From NCBI RefSeq assembly GCF_028858725.1, contig NC_084774.1, positions 9,832,001 to 9,896,000 on the forward strand: a DNA stretch of 64,000 bases, written 5' to 3'. The notes below the pieces were generated by a model. That model saw only the letters and a list, made by a program, of their open reading frames with translations, was not told where the DNA came from and did no database searches. Shown one piece after another: positions 55,001 to 64,000 of the stretch (its first letter is position 1; every line of letters begins with the position of its first letter). A program made the position numbers and the translations under genes. Source of the stretch: Colius striatus (lineage: Eukaryota; Chordata; Aves; Coliiformes; Coliidae).

Positions 55001-58000
55001 AGTTTAGAGGACTCTAGCATGGGTGTTGTAGCCTTGAGGTTTATATCTGTACCTCATCCAGCTGTGAGTCCAATGTTAAGAGTATTCTGTGCATGACTCA
55101 TGTTCACATCATTTCCTATTACTGTCTCAATTACGGTCAAGCCAGCAAAGCTGAGTTTTGCCAACAAAGTGCAATGTGTTTTTTACCCTTTAGGCTTTAG
55201 ATCCTTCATTACATATTCAGATTTAGATATAGCCTAGAGCATAGCCCTTTTCTGCAGTCTTCTAACACCACATTGTTTTCTTCTTCCTTTAAGAACTGTG
55301 TTTGCCTCTAATATTTTACAACAGTAACAGCAGCTTAGGGAGTGGAAACTGCCTACTTTGGTCATCTCCTCTTTGTGAAGTTCCTGTACCCTTTGGAGCC
55401 ACAAAGGGAAGAATAAAACAATCCAAACCCAACAGTAGAAGTACTTTCTTTTATCATTTCCCAGCTATTACATTTAAGGTCAATGGAGAACAGCAACTCC
55501 TCTGATCGGTGAAAATGAAAGAAATCTTCAAGGCAGCACCAGCAGAGCTTTCAGAACCTGTTCTGAAGGTTTCTGTGTTTTCCTTGTATTTATAAAGCTG
55601 AGGTTCAGCTTTGTTGGCTCTACATCTCCCCAGGATGAGCAAGTCAAAGTTATGGGCTGAATTCAGCCTTAGCTCCCATAAATACTTCAGCACAACTACT
55701 GTGGGGTCTAAAGAAAAGGACAGCAGTGACCAGTCTCCACCTTACTTTATCCTGGACTGCTCAACTCCTTATAATTCAGCAGAGAATCAGTAACTATCAG
55801 CTCTACCACCCACCATTTAAACCAAACTTGGCTCAGTTTCCCATGTAAAATGAGATGTATCTGTTTCATAGAACTTGGAAGGGCTGTGGTGTCCTTGGAT
55901 TAGCAGATGGATGTAAATCAGCTCTGTTCATTCTGCTATCCTGGGCACAACAGAGTGCAAAGACCCTTATCTATATTCTATATTGGAAATGATGTGGTGG
56001 GAAACTTCTCACACCTCCCTGCATCCAATTCCTGCTGATTTCAGTAACAAGCCCATACACCTCAAACTCAACCAACAGTTGAAAAACAACAAAATAGCAA
56101 AACAAGCATCTCCTTGCTGTGTCAAAGCTTCCCCAGAAGAAAGCAGAGTTCTTCCTCTTACACTGACAGTGGTGGGGAAAATGGGCATCTGCACAATGTG
56201 CCAGGTATTCCCTGGGATACCCTGAGAAGGGGTTTTGCCCTGAGACCTCGGGGGGACAGCTAGTCAGCAGAAACCTCAACCTCCTGCTGAGGATGAGATT
56301 TCAACATTCATCACTCCTAGTGAGTACTCACCCTTGGTCCAGGAGGTCCTGGAGGTCCAGCTGTACCTTCTAGTCCCCTCACTCCCTGCAAAGCCAAACC
56401 CAGTCACTTATTCATGAGAGGATCCAAAGACACTTAGTAAGCAGTGAAGTGGTTTTTCCATGTGCTGATTTTAACAAGAGCTTGCTAGGAACAGGTAAAA
56501 CAGGCAAAAAGGGTGGCACCTGGCCAAATTTGGCCTAATCTGAGATGACCTTTCTTTTTCTTCCTCAATCCCTCTGGCTTTGTGAAAAGATCACTCACTT
56601 ATGCACTGAGTGTTTTAGGAGAGATGGATGTTTCAGGACTGCTGGCAAGATCAGAGCAGAATTCTAGGCATTCATGCATGAAAGCTCAGAAGTGAGGTAT
56701 TTTACCTTTGCACCTTGAAGACCATCCCTGCCTGGAGCTCCCTGCACACCAGGAATGCCCTGTAAATCAGAATGGTTGGGTAGAGTTGGCATCTGGTTAT
56801 CATTGCCCTAATTCATCTTGTAAGAGCAGACATAAGAAAAGGATGGAAGAAGAAACAGAGTTACTCATTAAACACAGCAACCACTGTTACCACACTTCTA
56901 TTTGCATTATATCTAGCTTCCAGATAGGTCTATCCCTCTTGCAGAGACTCAGCTTCCCTTGGGAATGTGGCAGCAGTCCAGAATGAGAGCTTCCAAGCAG
57001 ACAAGAGTAACAACTCCATGGCTTTTCAGTCTTGTTTAATGAATGGGGAAAGTGGACACATTGTTGAGACAACTAGAAAGAAAAGTGTCTACCATTACCT
57101 GCATGCCAGGACTTCCAGTGTCTCCTTTCTCTCCTTTAATTCCTGGAGGTCCCTAGGATTAAAACAGAAGCACATAGATAGGTTGCAGCATCTTTCAAAG
57201 CAAAAAGCATCCAGATGTTCTGCATCCCAGGTTGCTCCTGCTCTTTGCAGTGCGACGGGGTACTTTACAGCCACAGCATGTGTGTGAGGATTCTGCCACC
57301 ACAGGCGTGCACACAGCAGCCTCCACCTCCTCTCCTTGCCAAGGAATGATGAGCATTGCAGAGAAAAAATGCATGAATACTCCACTGGGCTCTTTTCATT
57401 AAAGGCACATTAGGGAGAGTGTGGACAAAAGCAGTCTTTGGCCAGAGTGACTAAATGCAGGATCTCATCAGCATGAAAGAAAGGATCATCATCTCTCTCT
57501 AATGCAGCTGTCCAGCTGTTGCTAAGGATGATGTACACATATAGAACTGACATTTTCTGAGGTTTTTTTGAGATTCCTATTTCTGAAACATGTTCTAACT
57601 GCAAAGAGCAAATGACCAAAAAAAGGCAATGGAAGAAACCACTTACCACAGGACCTTGAACTGTGATTCCTTGGGAACCTGGAGAGCCTTGTTGACCACT
57701 TGGACCCTTTGGCCCTACTTGTCCTGGTGGGCCTGGTTCACCCTAAAGCCAAAGACATGAAATCCAACATTAGGCAAGCAAGCAAGCAAAGAGTGCTTGC
57801 TTTCCACAAGGGCTGCATTGCATGACCTGGATCAGCATGAGCCATCCACATCATTTGACATAAGTCAGGCCAGTGAGGGGATCTCTAGTATCCTCAGCTG
57901 CCTTTTCCTTTTAGGTCCAATGTTTTGATGCATCTTTCATTGGAGAAGATAGCAAAGGTATAGAGAGCGCCTTGCAAAGCACAATTCACCTTCTCAAGCA

Positions 58001-61000
58001 ATGGGTCATTCCTGTTATTCAAGGTGTCTAGAGAGCAAAGGGAAACGTTCCTCAACCTGTGGCTGAGATCTCCATCCATTCTCATTCCTTCCCCAAAATC
58101 TTTCCCTTGTAACCATGCTGCTTTCCCAGATGTTATCCCAAGAAAGGGATCAATGTGCTGGTCTGGCTCTGTCTTGTGTTGCACTGAACACTTGCACCAG
58201 GGCTTGCTCTAGTCTCTAGGGTCTGGGGATTCAGACCCAGGCATTCCTTATGCTCACCTCTAGAGCTGCTCCTGAAGATTTTGTGTACTTCTTGCTCTGC
58301 TTTGCTCCCCATGCTGCTCTGCCCTAGAGCAGAACCAATCTGTCTGGTTTGGAGGCTTGGCAGCCAGCACAAGCACAGCACAAAGACTGACCATTTCCCA
58401 GCAAGGCTGCTTTCAGAGAACACTGCTGATCACATACATTGCACCAATTCAGTGCAATCAGGCTCATCATCTCAATTTCCAAAGCCCAGCTAAGAATTTA
58501 ATTACTAATAAGTGATTCCCATCCTCCTGCATGTGTCAGTCCTTAAGGCTCTTGTCTGGGCACTGCTTGGTGCAATGAGACAGTCCCCAGCCCAAGCTCA
58601 GGCCAGGAATGAACACATCCAGCTGCACTCATGGAGCTGTCTGCACTCCTGCACCATCCTTGGGACACAAAGCAAACAAAACAGAGGTAATGCTGAGCAT
58701 CAGGACTCACCTTGGGTCCTGGCTCCCCTTGCTCCCCTTGAGGTCCTCTCCTCCCAGGGCTGCCCTGCCAGAAGGACACAAAGCTTCTGTTATGAATATC
58801 ATCATCTTTAGTGCAGTCTAACCAGGAGTTCAGGGAACAGAAATTGGTGCACTTTGCAGTTCACAGTAAAAAAAGGATGTTTCCTGACCCAGAGAGTTTG
58901 CAGCAAATAGAGACAAGACCAACATGAATCAACTCATCCAACAAATGTAGAAAAGAGGAGTAGAGAGGAACAGCACAGCCCCTCTGTGACAGGCAGAGGC
59001 TACTCACTCCCAGCACAGAGAGAGGAACTGTCAACCCATTCAACCTCTTCCTTCCAGTTCCCCAGTGAATCCATGCTGAGACCATATGAACATGGAAACA
59101 CACTTGAGGAGAAAAAGATGACTCCCAGAATCCCAGAATGGTGGGGGTTGGAAAGGACCCTGCAGAGCTGCTCCAGCCCAGCCCCTGCTGCAGCAGGTTC
59201 CCCTGACTCAGGGGGCACAGGAACGTGTCCAGGTGGGTTTGGAAACCTCCTGAGAAGGAGCCTCCACACCCTCCCTGGGCAGCCTGGGCCAGGGCTCCCT
59301 CACCTCAGCACCAAAGGACTTTCTCCTCATGTACCAGGGGCACTGCCTGTGTTTCAGCCTGTGCCTGTTACCCCTTGTCCTGGCACTGGGCACTGCAGAA
59401 AACAGACTGGCCCCATCCTCTCAACACCAGCCCTTTAGGTATTTTTAAGCATTGTTAAGGTCCCTCCTAAGCCTTCTTTTCCCCAGGTCCAAGTCTCCAA
59501 GCTTTTCCTCTTAAGAAACATGTTCCAGTCCCACCTAAGAGATGCTCACATCTACAGTCCTTTGGGATTCTGTTAGTTTTTATAACACCCTCCTGAGAGA
59601 ACAGACACATTCTGAGATCAGGGACAGCAACCAGCTCTGGGAACAGCTGACTTATTTCAGAAGTCAGTTGGACCTGGTCAAAAACATTCATTAGAGACAG
59701 TGATAAACACAAGGTGGGACACAGTCCTGCTGAATGAAGTTTTAAAAATAGCAAGGAGTGCTCTTGTAACAGCAGCAAATTACCCAGGGTTTAGTGGTGT
59801 GAGGATAAGGTTATGTGTCAAAGCCATATTTTCTCTAATGCTTAAAAGAGTTGTACTGTGGAGATGCTTAAACCACAGGGCAATGCAACCTGGTAATTAT
59901 GCACTTAGGATATTGAAGCAAACTGTGATAGTGGGACTTGCTGTGTAATTAAACTTCCACCAGAATGAGCATGTAATTGCCCTGCAATGAGCCTCTGTTC
60001 CTTGCAAAGTGTGGAGCTGCATTCACAGTTCAACCACAGCCATGCAAGAGGTGAACTGAAACCTTTTCGCTTCAGAGAGGAGGACAATGGGTTTCTAATG
60101 GTTATTTTCCAGGAGAAAAGCACTTGGAATGGCTGTAATAGGGTGCTCTGGACAAGTTGTACAAATAAAATGGGGTTTTTTACCCCAAACTTCCAAAAAG
60201 CAAGCTTTTGGTAAGTGCTTCCTAGTGTTAAACTGAAATACCTTCTCCTGTAGTTTAAATCCATGCTGTCTCTCCTGCATCTACAATGGATAGGGCAAAT
60301 TGCTACATTTGCCCCTAATTGCTAAGCATGTTAAACACTTAATGACTGTTAGCACCTCCCCCTCATTGCCTTCAGGATTTTCTTTCAGGTCACATTCACT
60401 GTAAAGAGAGAGAGGATTGCAAAGTCTCCCCTTTCTCTTTACACTGCCCACCACACAGACACTTGTAAGGCTCTTAACACAGAAATCAGATAGGAGGCTT
60501 TTGTGGGGGTTTCTTTTTCATTTACAAAGAGTTTCAGAGCCTCCAGTCCATGAAATCTCTGCAGGCACCCAGGGTGATCCATTCCCCTCTCTTAAGAGGA
60601 TTAACGTGGCACCAAGAACTGCTCAGTTTGTTCCCAGCTGCAGCTGTTGCTTTGCCAACTCACCACCTCCCCATTCCATCAGCATCTGAAGGGCATCTCT
60701 CAGCCTTGCCCTGGCATGGGGAGATCATCAAAGCTCCCTGAGATAGGACAAGTGAAACAGCCTCAAGATGTACTAGGAGAGGCTTAGCTGGGATGTTAGG
60801 GGACATTCCTACACTGAAAGGGTTATCAGACATTGAAACAGGCTGCCCAAGGGAATTTACTGAGTCACCATCCCTGGAGTTATTTAAGAGATGTATAAAC
60901 ATGATGCCTGGGGACATGGCTGAGTGGTGGACTTGGGAGCTTTGGGTTAATGGTTGAGCTCAATGGTCTTAAGGGTCTTTCCCAACCTAAATGATTCTAT

Positions 61001-61873
61001 GATTCTGAAATCTCATGGATCCCCAGGAGTGTTATCCTCATGCCTGGTATGCCCAGACAACATGAAGCAACTGCAGTTGGTGTAATATCTTGCATGGAAG
61101 GGTGAACTTACAGGGGGGCCTGGAGGTCCTGGCAAGCCTGGGCGGCCAGAAGTACAGGAGCAGGCAGGAGCTAAAGTAGGGCAGGTCTCCTCATCCCTCT
61201 GAAACAAAAGCAAGCCAAAGTGGCATGAGCAGCTGTGTGGCAAGAGCAGCGTGGATCACAGACAACACTTTCAGTGCTTCAAAATCCAGTCTTTCTATTG
61301 GAGAAAAGCAGAACTTTACTCCACTGAGAGATTTTTTGTGAGCAATTGGGTGCTTTATCTCTCAGTTAAATAACAAATCACCCTGCCTGAAGTGTGCATA
61401 ACATACTGTAAGAGAATTTTCTCCTTTATACACCCCACAAAGCAACTTTTTGTATCGAGAAGGAAACTTGAAAGTAAAAGCAGGGTGATGTTGCGACTCA
61501 GGGTTCAAGGGGCAGCAAAGCTGTTGGACTGTCAGGGCTGCTGTCACAGACGAGGTCGTGACAGGAGGGATATACACTGCACTGGGATGTGGAGTGTTCT
61601 TTCCTTTGAAGCTAACACAGTTTTGTTCACTTCACCAAGAAAAACACAGGTGCTGTTCCCAAGACAAGACAAAAAAACCAAAAGGTTCCCCTCTTGAGTT
61701 CATCAAAACCATTTGCAGAGTCATTCCAGTGTCATGGACTTGTTCCAACATCCCTAGCTTCATATCAATTAGCAGAGAGGTATCTATTGTCTTACCAGTG
61801 CAGGGAGATCACAGCATCTGTCTTCCTCTGCCCCTGTGCTGCTGCACATGATCTGCAAAGACTGTAGCTGGAA
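49076..61873 (-). CDS. COL20A1: Collagen alpha-1(XX) chain, 3' part, 13 exons
   Basis: Read on the - strand: 61796-61873, 61112-61198, 58711-58764, 57647-57742, 57099-57152, 56706-56759, 56332-56385, 54820-54891, 54116-54151, 52809-52875, 51433-51621, 50042-50119, 49087-49242 (or to a stop at 49076). FACIT collagens are extracellular and sit on the surface of collagen fibrils. Seen: the end of the TSPN domain, a COL2 triple helix of about 155 residues with one Gly-X-Y break (GITVQ), an NC2 linker of about 45 residues with one Cys, a COL1 helix of about 100 residues with two breaks (GASEE, GEVVL), then the CDVSGC pair at the COL1/NC1 junction typical of types XII, XIV and XX. Exon sizes are mostly multiples of nine bases. 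COL14A1 is the main alternative; tail-to-tail linkage to CHRNA4 favours COL20A1. The 5' exons lie off the right edge. Confidence 0.88.
49087..49242 (-). CDS. COL20A1: COL20A1 exon: COL1 end and NC1 cysteine motif; 3' end uncertain
   Basis: The exon begins [15 protein letters not shown] (GEVVL is the second imperfection), runs to GQSGYPGG and then CDVSGCYG, the FACIT junction cysteines. Beyond that, the frame as read gives TGRRGKS and a TGA at 49076-49078. A GTAAGT at 49086-49081 could instead be a donor to an unseen exon. The neighbouring frame is open to a TAA at 49015 and reads as an acidic tail; a single missing G in the GGG at the end of the CYG codons would join it. The acceptor is CTTCTTCAG. 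Confidence 0.85.
50042..50119 (-). CDS. COL20A1: COL20A1 exon: COL1, 78 bases
   Basis: Phase 1 at both ends. It encodes [20 protein letters not shown] and GPRGRT. GASEE is the first of the two expected imperfections of a FACIT COL1 domain. The acceptor is GCAATTAG; the donor is GTAAAG. Confidence 0.92.
51321..51346 (+). repeat. 13-bp tandem duplication
   Basis: ATGAGATAATATC occurs twice in direct succession, about 90 bases from a COL20A1 exon. Confidence 0.85.
51433..51621 (-). CDS. COL20A1: COL20A1 exon: NC2 end and start of COL1
   Basis: This 189-base exon starts in phase 1 (the codon completed from the previous exon gives Thr). It encodes [20 protein letters not shown] and the rest of NC2, then COL1 from [19 protein letters not shown] onward. 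The acceptor is GTCTCCTCAG; the donor is GTATGG. Confidence 0.93.
52160..52798 (-). mobile_element. CR1 LINE fragment abutting a COL20A1 splice donor
   Basis: This is the longest CR1 in the window, about 640 bases. Its 3' end at the left reads CACAGGATCACAGAATGGGA, and its interior includes CAGGAACGTGTCCAGGTGGG and AGCCCAGCACTGGACACAGG. Its 5'-truncated end reaches GGCACCTTGCTGCTCATGGT, within a few bases of the donor at 52801-52808 of the exon 52809-52875. It is in the sense orientation relative to COL20A1. Confidence 0.9.
52809..52875 (-). CDS. COL20A1: COL20A1 exon: COL2 end and NC2 domain
   Basis: This exon has 22 codons plus one base. The last COL2 triplet GEP is followed by the NC2 helix [19 protein letters not shown], a strongly conserved FACIT segment with one cysteine that takes part in chain association. 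The acceptor is CACTTTAG; the donor GTGAGTAT lies within a few bases of a CR1 insertion. Confidence 0.93.
54116..54151 (-). CDS. COL20A1: COL20A1 exon: COL2, 36 bases
   Basis: Twelve codons ([12 protein letters not shown]), a small collagen exon. The acceptor is CCCTTACAG; the donor is GTGAGT. Confidence 0.9.
54599..54614 (+). repeat. Short (TG)n microsatellite
   Basis: About seven to eight TG dinucleotides in a COL20A1 intron. Confidence 0.7.
54820..54891 (-). CDS. COL20A1: COL20A1 exon: COL2, 72 bases
   Basis: Twenty-four codons of Gly-X-Y starting [16 protein letters not shown] and ending GDVGPT. The acceptor is TGTCTGCAG; the donor is GTAAGT. Confidence 0.92.
56332..56385 (-). CDS. COL20A1: COL20A1 exon: COL2, 54 bases
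   Basis: Eighteen codons of perfect Gly-X-Y ([18 protein letters not shown]). The acceptor is GCTTTGCAG; the donor is GTGAGT. Confidence 0.92.
56706..56759 (-). CDS. COL20A1: COL20A1 exon: COL2, 54 bases
   Basis: Eighteen codons of perfect Gly-X-Y ([18 protein letters not shown]), containing an RDG triplet. The acceptor is GATTTACAG; the donor is GTAAAA. Confidence 0.92.
57099..57152 (-). CDS. COL20A1: COL20A1 exon: COL2, 54 bases
   Basis: Eighteen codons of perfect Gly-X-Y ([18 protein letters not shown]). The acceptor is AATCCTAG; the donor GTAATG is slightly weaker than its neighbours. Confidence 0.92.
57647..57742 (-). CDS. COL20A1: COL20A1 exon: COL2, 96 bases with a Gly-X-Y imperfection
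   Basis: Thirty-two codons starting [13 protein letters not shown]. Near the end the repeat is broken by GITVQ before GPV, a two-residue insertion in the triplet pattern of the kind FACIT helices carry. The acceptor is GGCTTTAG; the donor is GTAAGT. Confidence 0.92.
58711..58764 (-). CDS. COL20A1: COL20A1 exon: COL2, 54 bases
   Basis: Eighteen codons of perfect Gly-X-Y ([18 protein letters not shown]). The 54-base length is the classical collagen exon size. The acceptor is TCTGGCAG; the donor is GTGAGT. Confidence 0.92.
59128..59540 (-). mobile_element. CR1 LINE fragment in a COL20A1 intron
   Basis: It starts CAGAATCCCAGAATGGTGGG, the CR1 3' terminus in reverse, and includes CAGGAACGTGTCCAGGTGGG and CACCCTCCCTGGGCAGCCTG. 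It is sense with respect to COL20A1. It shares subfamily features with 39810-40172. Confidence 0.9.
60743..61006 (+). mobile_element. CR1 LINE fragment in a COL20A1 intron
   Basis: It contains ACAGGCTGCCCAAGGGAATT, ATCCCTGGAGTTATTTAAGA and ends CCTAAATGATTCTATGATTC, the canonical CR1 tail. It is a different subfamily from the neighbouring copies and antisense to COL20A1. Confidence 0.88.
61112..61198 (-). CDS. COL20A1: COL20A1 exon: NC3/COL2 junction
   Basis: This exon has 29 codons, phase 0 at both ends. It encodes a cysteine-bearing linker ([15 protein letters not shown]) and then the first Gly-X-Y triplets ([12 protein letters not shown]), so the triple helix starts here. The acceptor is TTGTTTCAG; the donor is GTAAGT. 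Confidence 0.9.
61796..61873 (-). CDS. COL20A1: COL20A1 exon: end of TSPN (laminin G-like) domain
   Basis: This exon has 26 codons in one open frame. It encodes [12 protein letters not shown] followed by an acidic stretch and a CC pair (RCCDLPAL), the ending seen in FACIT TSPN domains. The acceptor on the - strand is a pyrimidine tract ending CCCCAG; the donor is GTAAG. It is the most upstream exon recognised. Confidence 0.82.
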
Positions 61874-63132
61874 CTGGGGAAAAAAAGAGAGTTTGACAAG
61901 GAAGTAGCATTGGCACACACAGCCCATCACCAAATCTCATGACATTCACGTGCTAAAACTAACTCTCAGTGCTGCTTTGATGGGATTCTTCCATGTGGTC
62001 TCAACTGTAATTATGGCCCCAAAAAGCCACAGCATGAAAAGTACCACTGGCCCCTGAGGGGGTGACAAGCCCTTGGGTCTCTGTGTCTTCCTAAGCAAGT
62101 CAACAACTAGGTTCACATCAGCAAAAGCCAGGTCTCCAAGTCACTTGCAATCCTGCAACAACAGGCAGGTTCTCAAGCAATTGGGCTTCAGCATCACCTG
62201 AATGTGAAAGCAAACTTTGCCTTGCTCCCCACAGGGGCATGGAGACAGGAGTAAATGTGGCAGCAGCAGTTTCCAGGACAGATGTGATCCCCTCTCCTCC
62301 TCTTCCTCTCTCACTACATCCCTCCCAACTGCCACACCTCCCCATTCTGACCAAGTAAGGAGCACACACTGCACAAAGCCAAACCAAAACCACGAGGCAG
62401 AGGGGTTTTTCTTTCCTTGACACTGTTTCTCATCTGATTTTTCCTTCCACTCCATGCATTTAGCAAGGAGCAAGCTGCATGGCCCAGGCAGCGTGACAGG
62501 CAGCATGCACATACAGATGAGTCCCATAGATCAAGTGTAATTTTAAGATATCTTAAATTAAATTAGGCTCCCCTATCACCAGTAATGAGACACTCTTGTC
62601 TTATCAAGGGCAGCAGAGCCGTGGCAGACGTGAGACTGTACTGGGCTTCAAAGCCAATGGGAGTAAGGACAGCACGAAGCTGTTCATTACTGAGGCTTGT
62701 CTAGCTAAGCTGCTAGCAGGGAGAATTTGGGAGAGACAAGGAAAGCACAGATTCCTGCCTTGTTGGCCACAGGCTTGTGATGAAATTGCCACAGAATTTG
62801 TTTAGGAAATAAGTAAGCACTGCTTGAACACCACTGACACCTGGTTAACTAAGCAACTGGCCTCAGACCTCACAGGCAATCCCAGTGTCCACTTTTCTTC
62901 GTGCTATCTCCCAGACCTCTGCTTCTCTCTTTGCAGATGGGGCATGGGGGACAAACTATTTTTGAGGTGCTGCTTTGAGGCAAGGGAAGTTGTAAATCAA
63001 TTGTTGAGCTCTTTATCCCTGGACTTGCAAAGCTACGAGCAGAGCCAAGGAGTAAAATCTACACATAACCTGTGACTTTCTGCAGTCCCACGAGTGCATT
63101 GTGAGTGATGAACTTGCCCTTTACTCTGCATA
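61874..63132. other. Likely COL20A1 intron, no exon recognised
   Basis: The preceding TSPN exon should lie further right on the - strand; no open frame here matches TSPN sequence. Confidence 0.5.
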
Positions 63133-63560
63133 TAGAACCATAGAATTGTTTTGGTTGGAAAAGACCTTTAATATTATTGAGTCCACCCCCTGCCCAGCCC
63201 AGCACTAACCCCTGGCCCTCAGCACCTCAGCTCCATGGCCTTGGGATCCCTGCAGGGCTGGGCACTCCCCCAGCTCCCTGGGCAGCCTGGCACAGGGTCT
63301 GACAACCCTCTCAGGGAAAAAGCTCTTCCTCAGCTCCAATCTAAACCTCTCTTGGGGCAATTTGAGGCTGTTTCCTCTTGTCCTATCACTTGTAGCTTGG
63401 GAGAAGAAACCCACCTCCATCTCACTGCAGCCTCCTGTCAGGGAGTGTCAGAGTGCTCCTGTCTCTCCTCAGCCTCCTCTTCTCCAGGCTGAACATTCCC
63501 ATTCCCTCAGTCCCTCCCCATCAGACTGATGCTCCAGATCTTTCCCCAGCTCCACTGATC
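63133..63560 (-). mobile_element. CR1 LINE fragment
   Basis: It starts ATAGAACCATAGAATTGTTT and continues GGTTGGAAAAGACCTTTAAT; its interior includes CCTGGGCAGCCTGGCACAGG and TTCCTCTTGTCCTATCACTT. It is the same subfamily type as 12463-12795, on the opposite strand. Confidence 0.9.
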
Positions 63561-64000
63561 ATCTCTGTACCAGCCTATTTAACACTGCTGTTTTGTGGTA
63601 TGGCAGCAGACTGCCAGGCAATGGCATACATGGTGTTTTTGCCCTTGGGACCATGCACTGGGCTGTCACTGGGCATCACACCAAGCCCATACTCCCCTCG
63701 GTTCTTCCCTCTTGCATGGAGCAGGCTCTGCAGGGCTGCACAACGCAGTAAGGACAGACCCAGAGCCTGGCACCAACTGATTGGGTTGGGTTGTGGGTTT
63801 TTATCAAGTAGCAGCTGACAAAATGCCTCTGTACTGATTTTTTGCCTGTCATTTGCATGCAGATAGACAAGCCCAAACACACTGGAGACTGAAGCAGATT
63901 CAGCTTTCAGCCACTAGCATTTCCCAGCATCACTCTGTGGGGGCTGATAGACACAACCTTCCCTTGCAGAAGCAATTCCCATGTCCTTCAGCACCTCAGT
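63561..64000. other. Non-coding, nothing recognised
   Basis: No exon with good splice sites and family similarity was seen before the right edge. Confidence 0.45.

Larger units (their letters stand above)
49243..61795 (-). other. COL20A1: COL20A1 introns in this window
   Basis: Twelve introns of 320 to about 2350 bases, all GT/AG. The largest (58765-61111) is enlarged by two CR1 fragments. The intron 51622-52808 is about half CR1. No further exon with Gly-X-Y coding was found between those listed, although a very small exon could be missed. Confidence 0.8.

Noticed and set aside
58986-59438. Open frame of 150 codons on the + strand
   Set aside because: It is the reverse of a CR1 fragment inside a COL20A1 intron and resembles the frame at 39566-40228 for that reason only.
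63960-64000. Possible exon edge on the - strand at the right end
   Set aside because: The short open text has no clear FACIT similarity and the window ends before splice sites could be judged.

Overview
The window looks like vertebrate nuclear DNA, and specifically bird DNA. Genes are split by consensus GT/AG introns, coding density is very low, and at least nine CR1 LINE fragments carry the typical avian CR1 3' end (ATTCT(A/G)TG-type tail). Two genes are recognised. Remembered chicken CHRNA4 is the same length but differs at several residues, so this is probably a bird other than chicken; that comparison is from memory and was not aligned.

Layout. Positions 1-22.7 kb are gene-poor. They hold CR1 fragments, an inverted pair of about 170-bp repeats (418-588 and 2331-2507), short tandem repeats and no convincing exon. 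CHRNA4 (neuronal nicotinic acetylcholine receptor alpha-4) lies complete on the + strand from its ATG at 22723 to its stop at 41114, in six coding exons encoding 622 residues, with polyadenylation signals at 41322 and 41549. About 7.5 kb of intergenic DNA follows (about 41.6-49.0 kb). The 3' part of COL20A1 (collagen alpha-1(XX), a FACIT collagen) then lies on the - strand between about 49.0 and 61.9 kb, in 13 exons that cover the end of the TSPN domain, the whole COL2-NC2-COL1 region and the NC1 cysteine motif. The N-terminal vWA, fibronectin III and most TSPN exons must lie beyond the right edge. The last 2 kb holds another CR1 and no recognised exon.

The two genes converge tail to tail. 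The human 20q13.33 neighbours COL20A1 and CHRNA4 have the same arrangement, which supports calling the collagen COL20A1 rather than its relative COL14A1. There is no operon-like or functional link: one gene encodes a ligand-gated cation channel subunit, the other an extracellular-matrix fibril-associated collagen.

Main points for a second look: a possible one-base frameshift at the C-terminus of COL20A1, where a 27-codon acidic tail is open in the neighbouring frame; a 92-codon in-frame read-through of the CHRNA4 exon 5 donor that would give a subunit lacking M4; a CR1 that ends within a few bases of a COL20A1 splice donor; two unassigned repeat families, one as an inverted pair and one as a direct pair; and fossil MIR-like DNA in CHRNA4 intron 5. 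No RNA gene, CRISPR array or complete mobile element was found.
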